A stretch of DNA of 64,000 bases from Phytophthora colocasiae. Its lineage: Eukaryota; Oomycota; Peronosporomycetes; Peronosporales; Peronosporaceae. The stretch spans positions 620,001 to 684,000 of the forward strand of contig JAGKQI010000033.1 in NCBI GenBank assembly GCA_018806915.1, written 5' to 3'. The translations under genes and the position numbers were made by a program. How positions within the stretch are numbered: the stretch's first letter is position 1; every line of letters begins with the position of its first letter. The notes beneath the pieces were generated by a model. That model worked only from the letters and a program-made list of their open reading frames with translations. It was not told the DNA's origin and ran no database searches. Shown piece after piece: positions 33,654-45,856 of this stretch.

Positions 33654-33780
33654 TGTAACGGGGTTACACGTACAAGTGGTTGTACCACTTGTAACTCTAA
33701 CAGTTAGGATAACTGTTAGAGGTTGGAAATGGGCCTCAGACCTTGGTGTGCTGTACACACCAATGGATACATGGGCGAAC
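33654..33780 (+). repeat. B1 5' LTR, first part
   Basis: First 127 bp of the LTR, up to CGAAC (33776-33780), the target duplicated by Copia element C. The rest follows at 38248-38580. Confidence 0.92.
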
Positions 33781-33924
33781 TGTTGACACTTGAGGTCCGA
33801 CTCAGGCCCGAGAAATAACGCGAGGCATCTCATCTCCGGTCACGAGAAAAATCAGGGAGATGTAGCCAGGGGAGGAAAACCTAAATCGTTCAATCTCATT
33901 CCTCGTTTTGCTCTCTTTACGACA
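33781..33924 (+). repeat. Copia C 5' LTR with oomycete-type initiator
   Basis: 144 bp. TCATTCCTCGTTTTG at 33896-33910 matches the oomycete Inr consensus and is present in both LTRs, so it may be the element's transcription start. The first internal bases are GGTTAACAGCCGC; a primer-binding site is not obvious. Confidence 0.88.
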
Positions 33925-33962
33925 GGTTAACAGCCGCAATCGCATCTCGAGCACGCACGGAG

Positions 33963-34952
33963 ATGTCATCAGACGCATCGCACGACGACGAAATTGACCG
34001 CGAGCCTGACCCCGTGGTCGATGCCGGGGAAGCTGAGGAAGCTGATCAAACCGCCACGCCCATACCCTCACGTGAACCCAAGGAGAAGATCAACTTCAAA
34101 CTTATCACAATCGAGGCCTTTTCGGGAGAGCTGCGTGATGGATACTTCGATGCGGGCGCTCATGAATGGTTGGAGCGCCTCAAGACGCAGTTCGAACACG
34201 CCGAAATACTCAACAACCGCAGATGGCCCGAGAAAGTCAAGTGCAGCGTATTTGCAACCCGTCTAACCGGATCAGCAAGCACCTGGTACACCAGAAACCG
34301 CGGTGCTCTGCCAACCAACTCGTTTCGGGACCTGGCCCGCGCTTTCCTGGATCAGTTTCGCTGTCGCCTATCAGTCCAACGCCAAACAATTCTGCTCGCC
34401 AGTACTATCAAGCTACCGTCCGAATCATACTACGAATATGCACACAGATTGTCCCAGATCGCTGCAGGTCTAAATCGCGGAAGGACAGCCAACTACACTG
34501 AGCAACAGGCGTTGAGCACTTTCATCAATCATGCGTATCCCCATTACCGCGACACACTACTTGCCCAACTCGATGTGGAATCGGAAGACGCGTCCGCGGA
34601 GCTTGATCGCGCTATCAATCTGCTGAGTCGACTAGCAGGATCTGACGGTCGCATGAAAAAGCGACGTTTCGACGACAATCGCCAGACTAGCGGAAGTGAC
34701 AAAAGGACGCGAACGGGATTCGCAGCAGCAGCTCCCGCAGCTACTCAGCGAGACTCGAGAAAAAGCAGGTGGGACTTCACCAACGCTCTGTGCCGTACGT
34801 GCAACCAGCGTGGACACACTACCGGATATCACGACAGATTTGTAGCGAATCAGCAGAAGCAGACAGCGATCCACTCGCATGACATTCAAGCGGAGACAAA
34901 CAAAGCACCCGGTCTCGCTGCTGCGGCGATGGAATCGTCGGACGACGAATGA
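33963..34952 (+). CDS. Copia C gag
   Basis: 329 codons from ATG 33963. A gag-like domain (FSGELRDGYFDAGAHEWLERL, FATRLTGSASTWYTRN, FLDQFRCRLSVQRQ) occupies residues about 40-230. Near the end a zinc-finger-like CRTCNQRGHTTGYH has the CX2CX4HX4H spacing, with His where retroviral knuckles have a final Cys. The ORF ends in SSDDE at a TGA that is in frame with pol. The protein would form the virus-like particle. Whether the TGA is a readthrough site or a mutation cannot be decided from one copy. Confidence 0.88.
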   Translation: MSSDASHDDEIDREPDPVVDAGEAEEADQTATPIPSREPKEKINFKLITIEAFSGELRDGYFDAGAHEWLERLKTQFEHAEILNNRRWPEKVKCSVFATRLTGSASTWYTRNRGALPTNSFRDLARAFLDQFRCRLSVQRQTILLASTIKLPSESYYEYAHRLSQIAAGLNRGRTANYTEQQALSTFINHAYPHYRDTLLAQLDVESEDASAELDRAINLLSRLAGSDGRMKKRRFDDNRQTSGSDKRTRTGFAAAAPAATQRDSRKSRWDFTNALCRTCNQRGHTTGYHDRFVANQQKQTAIHSHDIQAETNKAPGLAAAAMESSDDE

Positions 34953-37900
34953 AGTCGCGGGGTGTTGATGGACACCGCGACAAAACCATTCGACCCAGGA
35001 ATTCACCCTGTCAAACCGATCATCGACTCCGGTGCGTCTTTCCACATGACTGGCACTCGGAGCGCGCTGGTCAACATCGTTCCGTGCGCGGATCACCCCG
35101 TCCGAATGGCGGACGGACGCGTCGTCGTGGGACAAGAAGCTGGTGATCTTCAGATAGCAGTTGGACCCAACGGAACACTTCATGGCGTCGTTTACATCCC
35201 AACGCTCGCGCAGACACTGCTATCCGTATCAGCGTTAAGCCGTTCTGGCTACAAATGCGACTTCGAACCGCACGGATGCACCGTATACGGCCCGGCGGTG
35301 ATTCGTGGAAGCATCTGCAACGGCGTGTATGCAGGACCTGATCAGCCACACTTCACCGCGGCATCTGCGACTGCTGACGCCCCGAAAATCGTGAAAAATT
35401 CACTCGAGGACTGGCATCGCAGACTAGGACATTTGAACTATCGAACAATCTTGGACATGGAGCGAAGCGGACTTGTCAACGGTCTCCACATTGAAGGATC
35501 AAAAGCACTGCCAATGTACCCATGCGAAACGTGCGCACTTGGCAAAGGCCATCGACGTGCGGCACCAAAAAAGAGCAAACGCTCGCAGGCCGAGAAAGAT
35601 CGTATTTGCCATGCTGACTTAGCCGGCCCCTTCCAACGCAGCATCCACGGAAACCGGTACTATTTGGCGATCAAATGGATGAACTACACGCACGTGTACT
35701 TCTTAAAGCACAAGGACGAAGCTGTCTCTCGCTTCAGAGACTATCTAAAAATTGTGAAGAACCGATCCGGCGATGGCAGACTCCTCACGCTTCGGTCAGA
35801 TAATGGCGGAGAATTTATCAGTGCAGCGTTTGAAAAGGCTTGTGCGGCAGAAGGAATTGAGCGGAACATGTCTGAACCTGATGTTCACTACCAAAATGGG
35901 GTCGCCGAGAGGACAAACCGGACACTCGCCGACATGACACGATGTCTACTTCTTCAAGCCAACCTACCGCACAACTTATGGGAGTATGCTGTGAAGACGG
36001 CAGCCTTCATGCGCAATCGTGTATCTACCCGCAGCAACCCAAATATCACACCGTATGAAAGGTATCACGGGTCCCGACCTGATCTCAGCAGCATTCACAC
36101 CTTCGGTGAGAGCGTCACTGTCTTGAAAAAGGCAACCCAGCGAAGCACAAAGTTCAAATTCCTGCCAACATCGGAGCGAGGCATTTTCGTCGGCAACGAC
36201 CACGAACGCAAAGGATACTTCGTGTACGTTCGACAAGGCGGTGCTCGAATCATTCACAGCTGTGACGTGACGTTCTTGGGGTCCGAGATCAGACCTCCGA
36301 ATCCATCCAGCCTGATTGATCCACTTGCCACTTTGCCGCTCACAACGGACGGCAAATTTCCTGATCCTGGCTCGTCGAGCGGCTCGATGCGGGGAAGGGA
36401 CTGCGATCCGGATGAACAAGCGCATCAAAACGAAACAAACAAAAATCCAGATCTCGTGCAACACCGTAGGTCACAGCGGATCGCCAACAGAAACATCGGC
36501 GCCGCTCTCCTTGTGTTGGGCGATATCATCCAGGAGCCATTGACAATTAAAGAAGCCAAAACCTCTCCTCAGTAGGAACAGTGGAGGCAAGCTATTGTGG
36601 ACGAAATCGAGGCCCTTCGAGCTAACGGGACATTCACTGTAGTGACGCCCCCGGCTGGTGCCCATGTATTGGGATCCACAATCAACTTCAGACTCAAGCG
36701 CCATGCAAACGGTTCCATTGACAGATTCAGAGCCCGTGTATGCGCGCAAGGTTGTCGCCAAATCTATCTCATTGACTACGTGGAAACCTATGCGCCTGTT
36801 GTTACACTAATATCAATTCGAGTGTTTTTTGCAGAATGCAATCATCGCGGGTGGCACATCCGGCAAGGAGACGTTCCGACAGCCTACGTCAAGGCTGATC
36901 TACATGAGGTCATCTACGTCAAGCAACCCGCGGGCTTCGAGGAAGGAGAGCCAGGCCAAGTTTGGTTGCTGGCAAAAGCGTTGTACGGCCTTAAGCAGGC
37001 CGGCCGAGAATGGCACGCCGAGCTGGACGCATTTCTCCGCAGTAAAGGCTTTATTCCGACGGTGGCAGATCCTTGCGTGTACAAGCATCCTGATGTGGAG
37101 TTGATTATATTGGTTTACGTGGACGACATTCTCGTTGGCTATAAGGACGCTGAAGACATGAAGAAACTAATGGCTGCACTGTACACCAAGTACTCTATCA
37201 AAGACCTGGGAGAATTATCGTGGTTCCTGGGTATGCGCGTCACCCGCAATTTTGATGAAGGCACACTGGTTATCGACCAAGAGCAGTATGCAGAAGAAGT
37301 TTGTCACCGCTTTGCAATGGAAAATTGCAGGCCCGCTGCTACGCCAATGGACCAGAACACCATTCTATTCAAGGGCTCTGAAGAAGAAGAGCTCGCAGAA
37401 CACGTGCCGTATCGGCAGGCAGTGGGTGCCCTGCTATACCTGAGCAGAGTTTCACGCCCTGATATCTCATTTGCGGTTAATCAGGTTGCCGGGCAATCCA
37501 ACAGGCCAAGTGTGCATCACTGGCATGCAGTCAAACGCATTCTCCGGTACTTGACATCAACGACCTCTATGGGACTGGTTTTCCGACGATCGGCAGACAC
37601 ACCACGTGTTCGCTTGTACACTGACGCGGATTGGGCGAACAATGTGCAAGACAGGAAATCAATTTCGGGTGAACTTCTGCAAGTCCATGGATGCAATGTA
37701 CACTGGTCGTGCAAACGCCAGGACGTAGTAGCGAAGTCGTCAACTACGGCTGAATACGTTGCAGCCGACATGGGGCTGGAAAATCTGCGGTGGTTGATGG
37801 AGTTCCTCCTTGAACTGACCGGAGAAAAGCCGACGCAAGTCCCGATGCTAATAGACAACAAGTCGACGATATACAGGATCGAGAACGAAAAGACATCGAA

Positions 37901-38111
37901 AGCACAGAAGAGTATCGACATCGCTTTTCACTCCATTAAGGATGCCGTGCGCAAAGGTGAAGTTCGCCTCGAATACTGCCCTACGACTCAGATGTTGGCC
38001 GATGGCTTCACTAAAGCACTCGGCAGAAGCACGTTTCTCCAATTGCGAGATGCCATCGGCCTGATGCGTCTCAACACGGATCCTGACTCGCGGGGAAGTG
38101 TTGACACTTGA
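34953..38111 (+). pseudogene. Copia C pol: protease, integrase, RT, RNase H (one internal TAG)
   Basis: Same frame as gag; first ATG at 34968. Protease IIDSGASFHMTG (about 35020). GAG-pre-integrase WHRRLGHLNYRTI with CETCALGKGH. Integrase core with Asp in ICHADLAGPF, Asp in LRSDNGGEF and Glu in VHYQNGVAERTNRT. RT begins EALRANGTFTVV and has YVDD (37116-37127). RNase H has YTDADWAN and KSSTTAEYVA, ending LADGFTKALGRSTF. The only break is TAG 36573-36575 in the segment between integrase and RT (…SPQ, stop, EQWRQAI). A single transition would open it. The C-terminus runs 13 nt into the 3' LTR. Confidence 0.92.
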
Positions 38112-38242
38112 GGTCCGACTCAGGCCCGAGAAATGACGCGAGGCATCTCATCTTCGGTCACGAGAAAAATCAGGGAGATGTAGCCAGGGGAGGAAAACCT
38201 AAATCGTTCAATCTCATTCCTCGTTTTGCTCTCTTTACGACA
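38099..38242 (+). repeat. Copia C 3' LTR
   Basis: 144 bp, differs from the 5' LTR at two sites (AAATGACG versus AAATAACG; CTTCGG versus CTCCGG). Preceded by the purine run GCGGGGAAG. Confidence 0.93.
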
Positions 38243-38247
38243 CGAAC

Positions 38248-38580
38248 CACATTATTGGATGGTTCGTGTGCATTTGTGCATATTATTGGTAGAAAGTAAC
38301 GGATTTCTACCAATCACTGAGTAGATTTTCTGCCAACCACACGTTGGCAGACCCTTTAGAAATAGATAACAAACAGTTTTAGGAGGTCCATAATTGGCTT
38401 ATGCCAAATTCAATAACAGTTCTCATTTTACGGTATTTTGCAGTTTAATTTAGTTATATTTGATTTAATTATACTTATTTAAATAAGTATACTTAAATTA
38501 AGTCTATTCTAATTGCACGCTTCCTCATATACCTAAGCGCGCGTGTACGCCACCTAATAGGTCTAGGTAGACCTATTACA
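38248..38580 (+). repeat. B1 5' LTR, second part
   Basis: Continuation of 33654-33780 after the Copia insertion, ending CCTATTACA, followed by the CCTGGTAGCAC primer-binding region as in B2. Confidence 0.92.
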
Positions 38581-38629
38581 CCTGGTAGCACTTTGTAGTC
38601 CGTCCCACGACCGACTGCTGTTCGTTCGT

Positions 38630-39601
38630 ATGGAGTCATACGAACGCGGGGTAGAGAACTCCCCAATGGATGAGGGATCCACTGGGACCCCTCAAATGTC
38701 CGTGACGCGCACGGACTGCGCCCACCTGTCTGATCCAGAGTGGGAGGCTCTCCAAAGACTTTCACAAGTCATTGGAGAGGCAGCGGTAGCGACGATGCTT
38801 CGTACGCTATCGCCGACAGAGCAACATGGTGTTGCTCTGGGGTACATTGTTAAGGAGCAACGAGATGTTGCTGCCTCGGTGGCTTCCCCTAAGCCACGCG
38901 TGGAGTCGTTGAAACTCCACGTGAGTACCTACACGGGGAAGGAGGACGAGACCCTCCTTCGGTGGCTTGTCGAACTCGACACAGCCGTTGCGGCTCGACG
39001 TATCGTCGATCCGATGTCGAAGGTCGCGTTCGCCATGTCATGTCTTGGCGGACGTGCGAGGAGTTGGGCCTATGGGCGCCGACTCTCGGATCCTACGTGC
39101 TTCAGCACGTACGAGGTGTTCAAGGAGGAACTCAAGCTTGCGTTTGAGCCTCCGAAGAACGAGTTCAGATCGAGAGCAGAGTTTCTCGATCTGCAACAGG
39201 GCAAGGATGATGTTCACACCTTTGCCCAGCGTGCTCGATACTTGGTATCGAACATAGTGGCCAACCCGATCGACGAGGCGACCAAGGTCGTCACGTTCAT
39301 GAAGGGACTAAGAGATGGTCCCGTCAAAACATATCTCTTCCGAGAGTATCCGAATACTCTCGAGGAGGCGATCAGCCTTGCAATGCAAGAGGAGTTTAGC
39401 CGGCGTCAAGCTAAACTCCATGCGAACGCGCCGAAGCCGGCGCGTCCTGTTGTGAAGACGGGAGGTCCGGAACCTATGGACCTCTCGAGTGCTACGACTG
39501 CTGGTCAATAGCAGCGTAGATACGGCAAGGTTCGATGTTACAAGTGTAGTAACATCGGTCACTATGCACGCGAGTGCACAGCGGGCGGGCGTTCAAAACG
39601 C
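38630..39601 (+). pseudogene. B1 gag, nonsense mutation before the zinc knuckle
   Basis: ATG at 38630. 293 codons are open through the capsid-like domain (LSDPEWEALQRLSQVIG, RSWAYGRRLSDPTCFSTYEVF, KGLRDGPVKTYLFREYPN). A TAG at 39509-39511 replaces the CAG of B2 just before the CCHC knuckle (CYKCSNIGHYAREC, still present at about 39536-39580). The slippery run is shortened from six to four A residues, which places gag and pol in a single frame at the junction. Confidence 0.88.
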
Positions 39602-42600
39602 CAAGGACCAGTAGGCGCGGGGCGTCCTACTGGTGATGCAGTCTCGCGTGTCGAGCTTGGACACGCGACGATGAGGACTGCTGCCCCAGCGAGAAGGTTT
39701 CTCGCTGTAAGCTGCAAGATGACAAGCCAAACCTTGTCATCCTGAACGTGATGTCGAAGAGAGCGAACTCTCTTCGTGCCCTAGTGGACTCGGGCGCGTC
39801 GAACAACTTTGTTCGACAGGGAAGTCTTCGAAGGCTTGACTTCGAAGAGGCCGACACGCCTCGCGGCGTGTTGGAGGTGCGGTTGGCAACAGGTGCCACC
39901 GTGAGGACTGAGAAGCGCGTAGTCCGTGTGCGCTTCTCTTACAAACGAAGGACGTTTGTAGAAGATCTTATCGTCTTGGATCTAGACGATAAGTTCGACT
40001 TGGTATTAGGCATGCCGTGGCTTGCACGGCATGACCCGGTGATCAACTGGGAGAAGCGTACGCTCGTACGCTTCAACAACACATGCGCGACAGAGAGCGA
40101 TGGCCCTGTCAGTGCTGCGCATGCACCGGCCGGTGCATGTGGATCCCCAGTTGAGGCAGCAGCGGCCGCCGCTGCCTCCGATCGCCGCCGGCGACCATCA
40201 ACGACTCCGGGAGTCGTTGGGAGAAAATGTGTGTCGACTCAGAAATCTGAGCCGAAGGGTCGCGGTCACATGAGTGATGGTCAGGTGAATGTGAATCACC
40301 TGACGCGTAAACATCTGAATGATGTTTGTCACATGAGTGATGGTCAGGTGAATGCGATTCACCTGAGAGAAGGTAAAATACCGGTATTACCGGTATCCTT
40401 GGAGGTACTTCAAGCCCCCAAGGGTCGCGCCGACGACGTCGCGTCAACTCTGGGAGTTGACGAAGCAAATAATATTCGGGGAACCGAAAGACGTGCGTCA
40501 GCTCTGGGAGCTGACGCCACTGGCGCTTCGCTGCTAGTTCCGGGAACTAGCGATCGGTCATCAGCTCCGGGAGCTGATGAGACGTGTATAGGCGAACAGT
40601 CGCTGCTAGTTCCGGGAACTAGCGATCGTACATCCGCTCTGGGAACGGATGATATGTGTACAAGCGAACACTCGCTAGCGCAGGAAGCTAGCGAGAGCAC
40701 GTCGACTCCGGGAGTCGACGATGCGGTTGCTTCATCCGCTCCGGGAGCGGATGGAGGCGCAGCGGTTCAGGGAACCGACTGCGCGGCAGGAGGTGCTGGC
40801 GGTTGCAAACGCCCAGCACCCGAACAACCTGCGTGCTCACGTGCAGCAGCGCTGCACGCGATGAGCGGCACTCAAGCCGGGCTTGATAGTGCGAGTCAGC
40901 GGAAGGAATCCGCTGACGATTGCGATAACGTCCCGTCCAAGGTGCGATGCCTTGGACGTGGAGCGCCTGGAGCGGAGCTCCATGGCAGACCTTCGCGGCG
41001 CAAGCTCAGGGAGCTTTGCGAGTCCCAGTCCATGACTGTGGAGGGTGTGTCTGCGGTGCAGACACCGATTGTCAAGGCGTTGGACGTCTTGACACGAACT
41101 GATACTGCGGTACTGTATCAGAGCGCGCGGCACCAGCTCAGTGAGCTGTGTGAGTCTCAGTCCGTGACTGAGGAGGGTGTATCTGCAGGGCAGACACCGA
41201 GTGTCGAGACGTTGAACGTCTTGACACGTACTGGTACTGGGTTACAGTACCAGAGGATGCGGTCGGAGAATCCGCCGACGTGTGCGTCGGCGTTGACCGC
41301 ACTTCCAACGATGAGTTGGAAGCGCTTCGCGCGGGACTTGTACGATGGACGCATCGAACAAATTTGCATTCTCTCGGATATCGAGAGAGTGGATCGCGAA
41401 GCCGAGGAGCTGAAGCAGCTCGTCGTCGATGGGATCACTGAGGGTGATGACTCCCTCAGTGCGAAGACTAAGAAGCAGCGCTTCGAAGAGCAGAGTTGGG
41501 ACTCGTTGAGGTCGAGTCCCTACTACGAAGTTCTGCGGGAGTACAAGGATGTACTCCCGGACGAGATTCCTTCGGAGCTTCCGAAGGACAAGGGTGTAAA
41601 GCACGAAATTGATCTCGTGCCGGGCACGAAATACTGTGTTACACGGCAGTGGCCACTGCCGCGTGAACAAGTGCAAGCGATCGACGACTTCTTTGAAAGT
41701 CGTCGTCTTGCAGGTCAAGTGCGGGAATCAAAGTCCCCGCACAGTGCTCCAACGTTCTGTGTTAAGAAACCACAGGGCGGCTGGCGCATCGTTCATGCGT
41801 ATAACAAGCTGAACGATGCGACGATACCGGCGCAGACGCCGATACCGCGAAAAGATGTTATCATCGATTCGATGGCCTTGAGCACTATCTTCAGTGCTCT
41901 AGATCTGCGTGATGGATTCTACCAAATCCTCACGCGTGAGAGGGATATCCCTCTCACAGTGGTAAGCACTCCAAGCAGTATGCTTTGGGAGTGGCTCGTC
42001 ATGCCACAGGGGCTTAAGAACGCCCCTGCAACGTTCAATAGATGCGTGACACATCTATTGCGCTCGGTGCGCGACTTCGCACCGAGTTACTTCGACGACG
42101 TGTTCGTCCACAGCCGGGCTGTGAACGGGAAGACGGACATTGAGATGCACAAGGTGCATCTCCGGAAGCTGCTAGAGCTTATGAGGAAACATAAGCTCTA
42201 TGCGAACCTGAAGAAGTGTATCTTCGGGGCGAGCGAGATACCCGTGCTGGGGTGTCTCGTGGGGAAAGACGGCGTGCGCCCTGACCCAGAGAAGGTCAGA
42301 GTGATCAATGAATGGCCCACGCCATCCAATGTAAAGGAACTGAGGCAGTTCCTTGGGCTTGCCACGTACTTGTGCAAGTACGTGGAGAACTATGCGGGCA
42401 AGATTCGCCCGTTGTCACAGCTTCTTAAGAAAGAAGCTGAGTGGATTTGGACGACCGAGTGCGAGGAGACATTCGGTGCAGTCAAGCAGGGCTTGACTGA
42501 AGCGACGATCTTGGCCGTGGCGGACCAAGATCGTCCATTCCACGTAGTGTGTGATGCATCCGACTTTGCAATCGGATGTGCATTGATGCAACACGATCAC

Positions 42601-44701
42601 GAAGGGCGTGATCGTGTGGTCTACTATCAATCGCGTCAGCTGAAGCCAGCTGAGCGTAACTACCCCGTACATGACAAGGAGCTCCTTGCCATGAAGTATG
42701 CACTCGCAAAGTTCCGAGTGTATCTACTTGGGAGTAGACCGTTCGTGGTCTATACAGACCACGCATCATTGCGTACGGCGATTAAGTCGCCGCACATCTC
42801 GCAACGTATGGCGAGATGGTTGTCCTTCTTCGCGGAGTACAACTTCCGGGTGGAGTACAAACCCGGAAGACTCAATGTAGTGGCCGACGCGTTATCGCGT
42901 CGACCTGACTATGCGGAGACGGTCGACGCCAACGCTGTTGGCGTCGTGAGGACAAGTGTGCCGTCGTCAACGTTGATTGACGACGTGAAGAACGCGTATG
43001 CAAGGGATGCAGACGCGAAGGGGCTGCTGGAGTTCCTCGCAGCACCTTCCGACGTGGCACGTCGGAAGCTAACCCCTCATCTTCGAGCTCGTGTACACCG
43101 CTATCGTGTACACGAAGGCCTACTGTTGTACAGTGCAGTAGACGACAATGCGGATCGCATTGTCGTTCCGAATGATCATGACCTCCGGTTGAGGATCATG
43201 TTCGAGTATCACGATGCCCCCACGGCAGGGCATCCGGGTCGTGAGAAGACATACACTCTTCTCACGCGTGACTTCTACTGGCACCACCAGTACAAGTGGG
43301 TGCGCAAGTACGTCCGTGCTTGCGAGGTTTGTCAACGCGTGAAGCCTGCGCAGTTCTCGCAGGCTCCTCTTCAATCACTACCGACTCCGTCGGAGTGTTG
43401 GCAGTCCATGTCCATGGACTTTGTCTTCGGTCTTCCGCCTGACAGCAAGCGGAGGACGGGCATCGTTGTCGTTGTGGACAGATTCAGCAAGATGGTTCAT
43501 CTTGCTGCCGTCCCGGCTACTGTTACAGCCGCGCAGACTGCGCGCCGATGGCAGAGTTTGCCATCAACAACTCGGTGCATGCCTCGACAGGGCATACACC
43601 GTTCTACGTGAACGCCATGAGGCATCCACGATTGCCGAGCATGCTCGGCGGGGTAGCTTCCTCCTTAAGTGGGGGAGGATCTACGGTTGCGTCCGAACAA
43701 CCGCAGAATGCAACTGATAGCAGCACACTATCAGCTGCGGTGACGCGTGCGACGTCTCGTTCGAGCAGGAACGAGCGCGCGATGTCTGTGCCGGGCACAG
43801 ACATGAGAATTGATAGCGAGCAGGCAGGGCCTGCTGCTGACAAGGGCGACAAGCTGAAAGAATTCAGCTCGGGTGCGCTAGACTTTGTCCAGCGAAGACA
43901 AGCCGTCATACGGTTTGTCCAGGATGCTATCGCAGCTTCTGTCGATCGACAGAAGCTGAACGCTGATACTATTGGTAGAGGCAACACAAATGAATTCAAA
44001 GTGGGTTCATTAGTTTTGTTAGCTACACAAAACCTACCTAGACATGCAGTGTCTGACTTTGGAGCAAGCAAGCTTGCTCCAAGATTCATTGGGCCGTTCA
44101 AAGTACTTGAACGGCATGGTAACGCGTACCGGCTGGACATACCGTCCAGCATGAGGCTCCACCCGACCTTCTACGTCGGGCGGTTGAAGCCGTACGTGCA
44201 GCACGGACTACCTAGGGTTGGTAGTCCGACTGAGGAGTGCGAGAGGCCTGGAAGGCCTTCTCGAGACCGTCGACACGGTCGATCAATCGGTTCACTCGGC
44301 CCAAGACCGGACGAGAGGTTCGAGGCAGTCTGAGCTGCCTCGCAGACCTCAGCACGGAGGACACGAACCTCCTGCTTCAGAGCAGCTATCTCAGCGCTCT
44401 GTGTCTGCTCCAGCGCAGCAACTCGATCGTGCAGGGCACGATCGTCATGGTCATAGCGTTGACCATGCGGAGGGAGTGTTCCACCCCTCCGCCGCCGTTG
44501 CGCGACGCGCGTGGAGCGATCCGCTGGATTGTGGAGCGGATCGTGGCTCATAAGAGAACGAACTCTCAAGGGGTTCGTTTTCGTATTCGTTGGAGAGGAT
44601 TTCCTCCCCATCGAGATACATGGGAGCCGCGGAACGTCCTGATGGAGGACGTTCCGGAAATGGTGAGGGCGTACGAAGCCCACCATAACTTGCAGGGTTA
44701 A
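39602..44701 (+). pseudogene. B1 pol: protease to chromodomain, integrase core deleted
   Basis: A 1-bp deletion near 39685 separates the gag junction from a long open frame, 39748-43611 (1,287 codons): protease VDSGASNNF, the hairpin linker, RT with YFDD (42088-42099), RNase H and the HHCC zinc region (HPGREKTY, CEVC) into the integrase core. At 43542/43543 about 230 bp are missing relative to B2, removing the second catalytic Asp and the Glu; the frame then changes. The integrase C-terminus (NEFKVGSLVLL, SKLAPRFIGPFKVL) is at 43548-44333 and the chromodomain (VRFRIRWRGFPP, DTWEPRNVLMEDVPEMV) near 44560-44699, stop TAA 44699-44701. This copy cannot integrate by its own enzyme. Confidence 0.9.
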
Positions 44702-45755
44702 ACCCTGCACGAGGAGTGCTGCGGTCAGCCACAGCACTCGGAGCTTCGCGTGGCACAATACGACCACGGAGTTCCTTGATGTGATCGGGTACACGGACGA
44801 CCGTGTACCCCAGGAGATCACTTTCGGTAAGGCGTGTTGCCAAGGGTGGGCAACACGGACAGGGTGTGCCAAAGGGAACGGCACATGGGATCCCCGCTTC
44901 CATGGACTGATCATGGAGGCGTTCACACTTACCACGTGTAGTGTAAGTGTAGTAGCGATCGCGAGCCGCAGCAACGCGATCGCGATATGACTTCGGGTCT
45001 TTGTTGAAGTTATCAACAAAGGCGTTCCACGACTGACAAAGTGCCTGCCACTCTGGTACTTTGCTCTTGCGCGAAGTCTTCTTCGCTGCATAGTATCGGA
45101 GCTCGTGGAAGAGCCCGATATAGTAGTCGCGTCTTTGAGTCTCGGACTCAAAGACAGCCTTAGCGGCGACGTCGTCGTCGTTGATACTGTTGCATGAGTA
45201 CAACAGTATCGGGTTCGGTGGTGAGCTAGCACCGAACCGGTCATGGATCTCTGCCTCAGTAGGCATCCATGGTGTGCGCACTGGCGGATCAGTGCGCGGG
45301 GCAGTGAGCGCCCTCGACATGGGGGACGCTTCGTCATCACTGCGCGGACGCTTCGAGCTTGAAGCGTCCGAGGCCTCATCACGAGGTCGTCGAGATCCCA
45401 CAGGTGGGTCTGACGTGTCTTCGGACGAAGACACGGGAGCGGGAGCATTGACATCAACCTCCCCCTCCTCGACATCCTCCTCGTAGTCGAGGATGTCTTC
45501 GTAGTCCTCTCCAAAGAGTTCTTTGAGAGGGACAGCAGGATTCTTAATCTCTGCTAGAGAAGAAGACTTCTTCTTCTTCTCATGCTTCTCCTTATGGAGA
45601 GCATGGTACTTGGTGACAGAGAGCTTCTCTGTCGGACCGCTGGAAGCAGCAGTGCTAGTGGGCACTGCTGAGGTCGTTGTTCCTGCTGCAGAGGCAGCAG
45701 GTGAGGCTTGCGCGTCCGCAGAAGCGGACGGAGGCGTGGGCGTTGGCGAGTCCAT
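44212..45755 (-). pseudogene. B1 antisense ORF (best copy): Ser/acidic, basic tracts, conserved core, coiled coil
   Basis: ATG at 45755, 102 bp inside the 3' LTR start (45857), reading against pol. 434 codons are open to 44451. Residues 1-45 are Ser/Thr/Ala/Pro-rich; then a lysine run HKEKHEKKKK; acidic YEEDVEEGEVD; SSKRPRSDDE (nuclear-signal-like); a core with RDYYIGLFHELRYYAAKK, PEWQALCQSWNAFVDNF and RDRYYTYTT; and CPCCPP. After a shift in a G-rich run near 44480 the original C-terminus continues in another frame as a leucine-heptad coiled coil, ending at TAG 44214-44212. About 490 bp overlap the chromodomain and its linker in antisense. Unrecognised protein; a nuclear, dimerising role is inferred only. 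Confidence 0.62.
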
Positions 45756-45856
45756 TGCGAAATGAACTCGGATTTCTCTCGGGAACTTGACGGTCTTGTC
45801 AAGTTCTGTTGATTGACGTATCGAGACCGATACGTCGAAGCTTAACGGGGGGATGG

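Larger units (their letters stand above)
33781..38242 (+). mobile_element. Ty1/Copia element C, nearly complete
   Basis: 4,462 bp with 144-bp LTRs at 33781-33924 and 38099-38242 (TGTTGACACTTG...TTTACGACA), flanked by CGAAC at 33776-33780 and 38243-38247. The LTRs differ at two positions, both transitions. One reading frame runs from ATG 33963 to TGA 38109-38111 and is interrupted only by TGA 34950-34952 and TAG 36573-36575. Domain order gag, protease, integrase, RT, RNase H is diagnostic of Copia. Confidence 0.95.
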
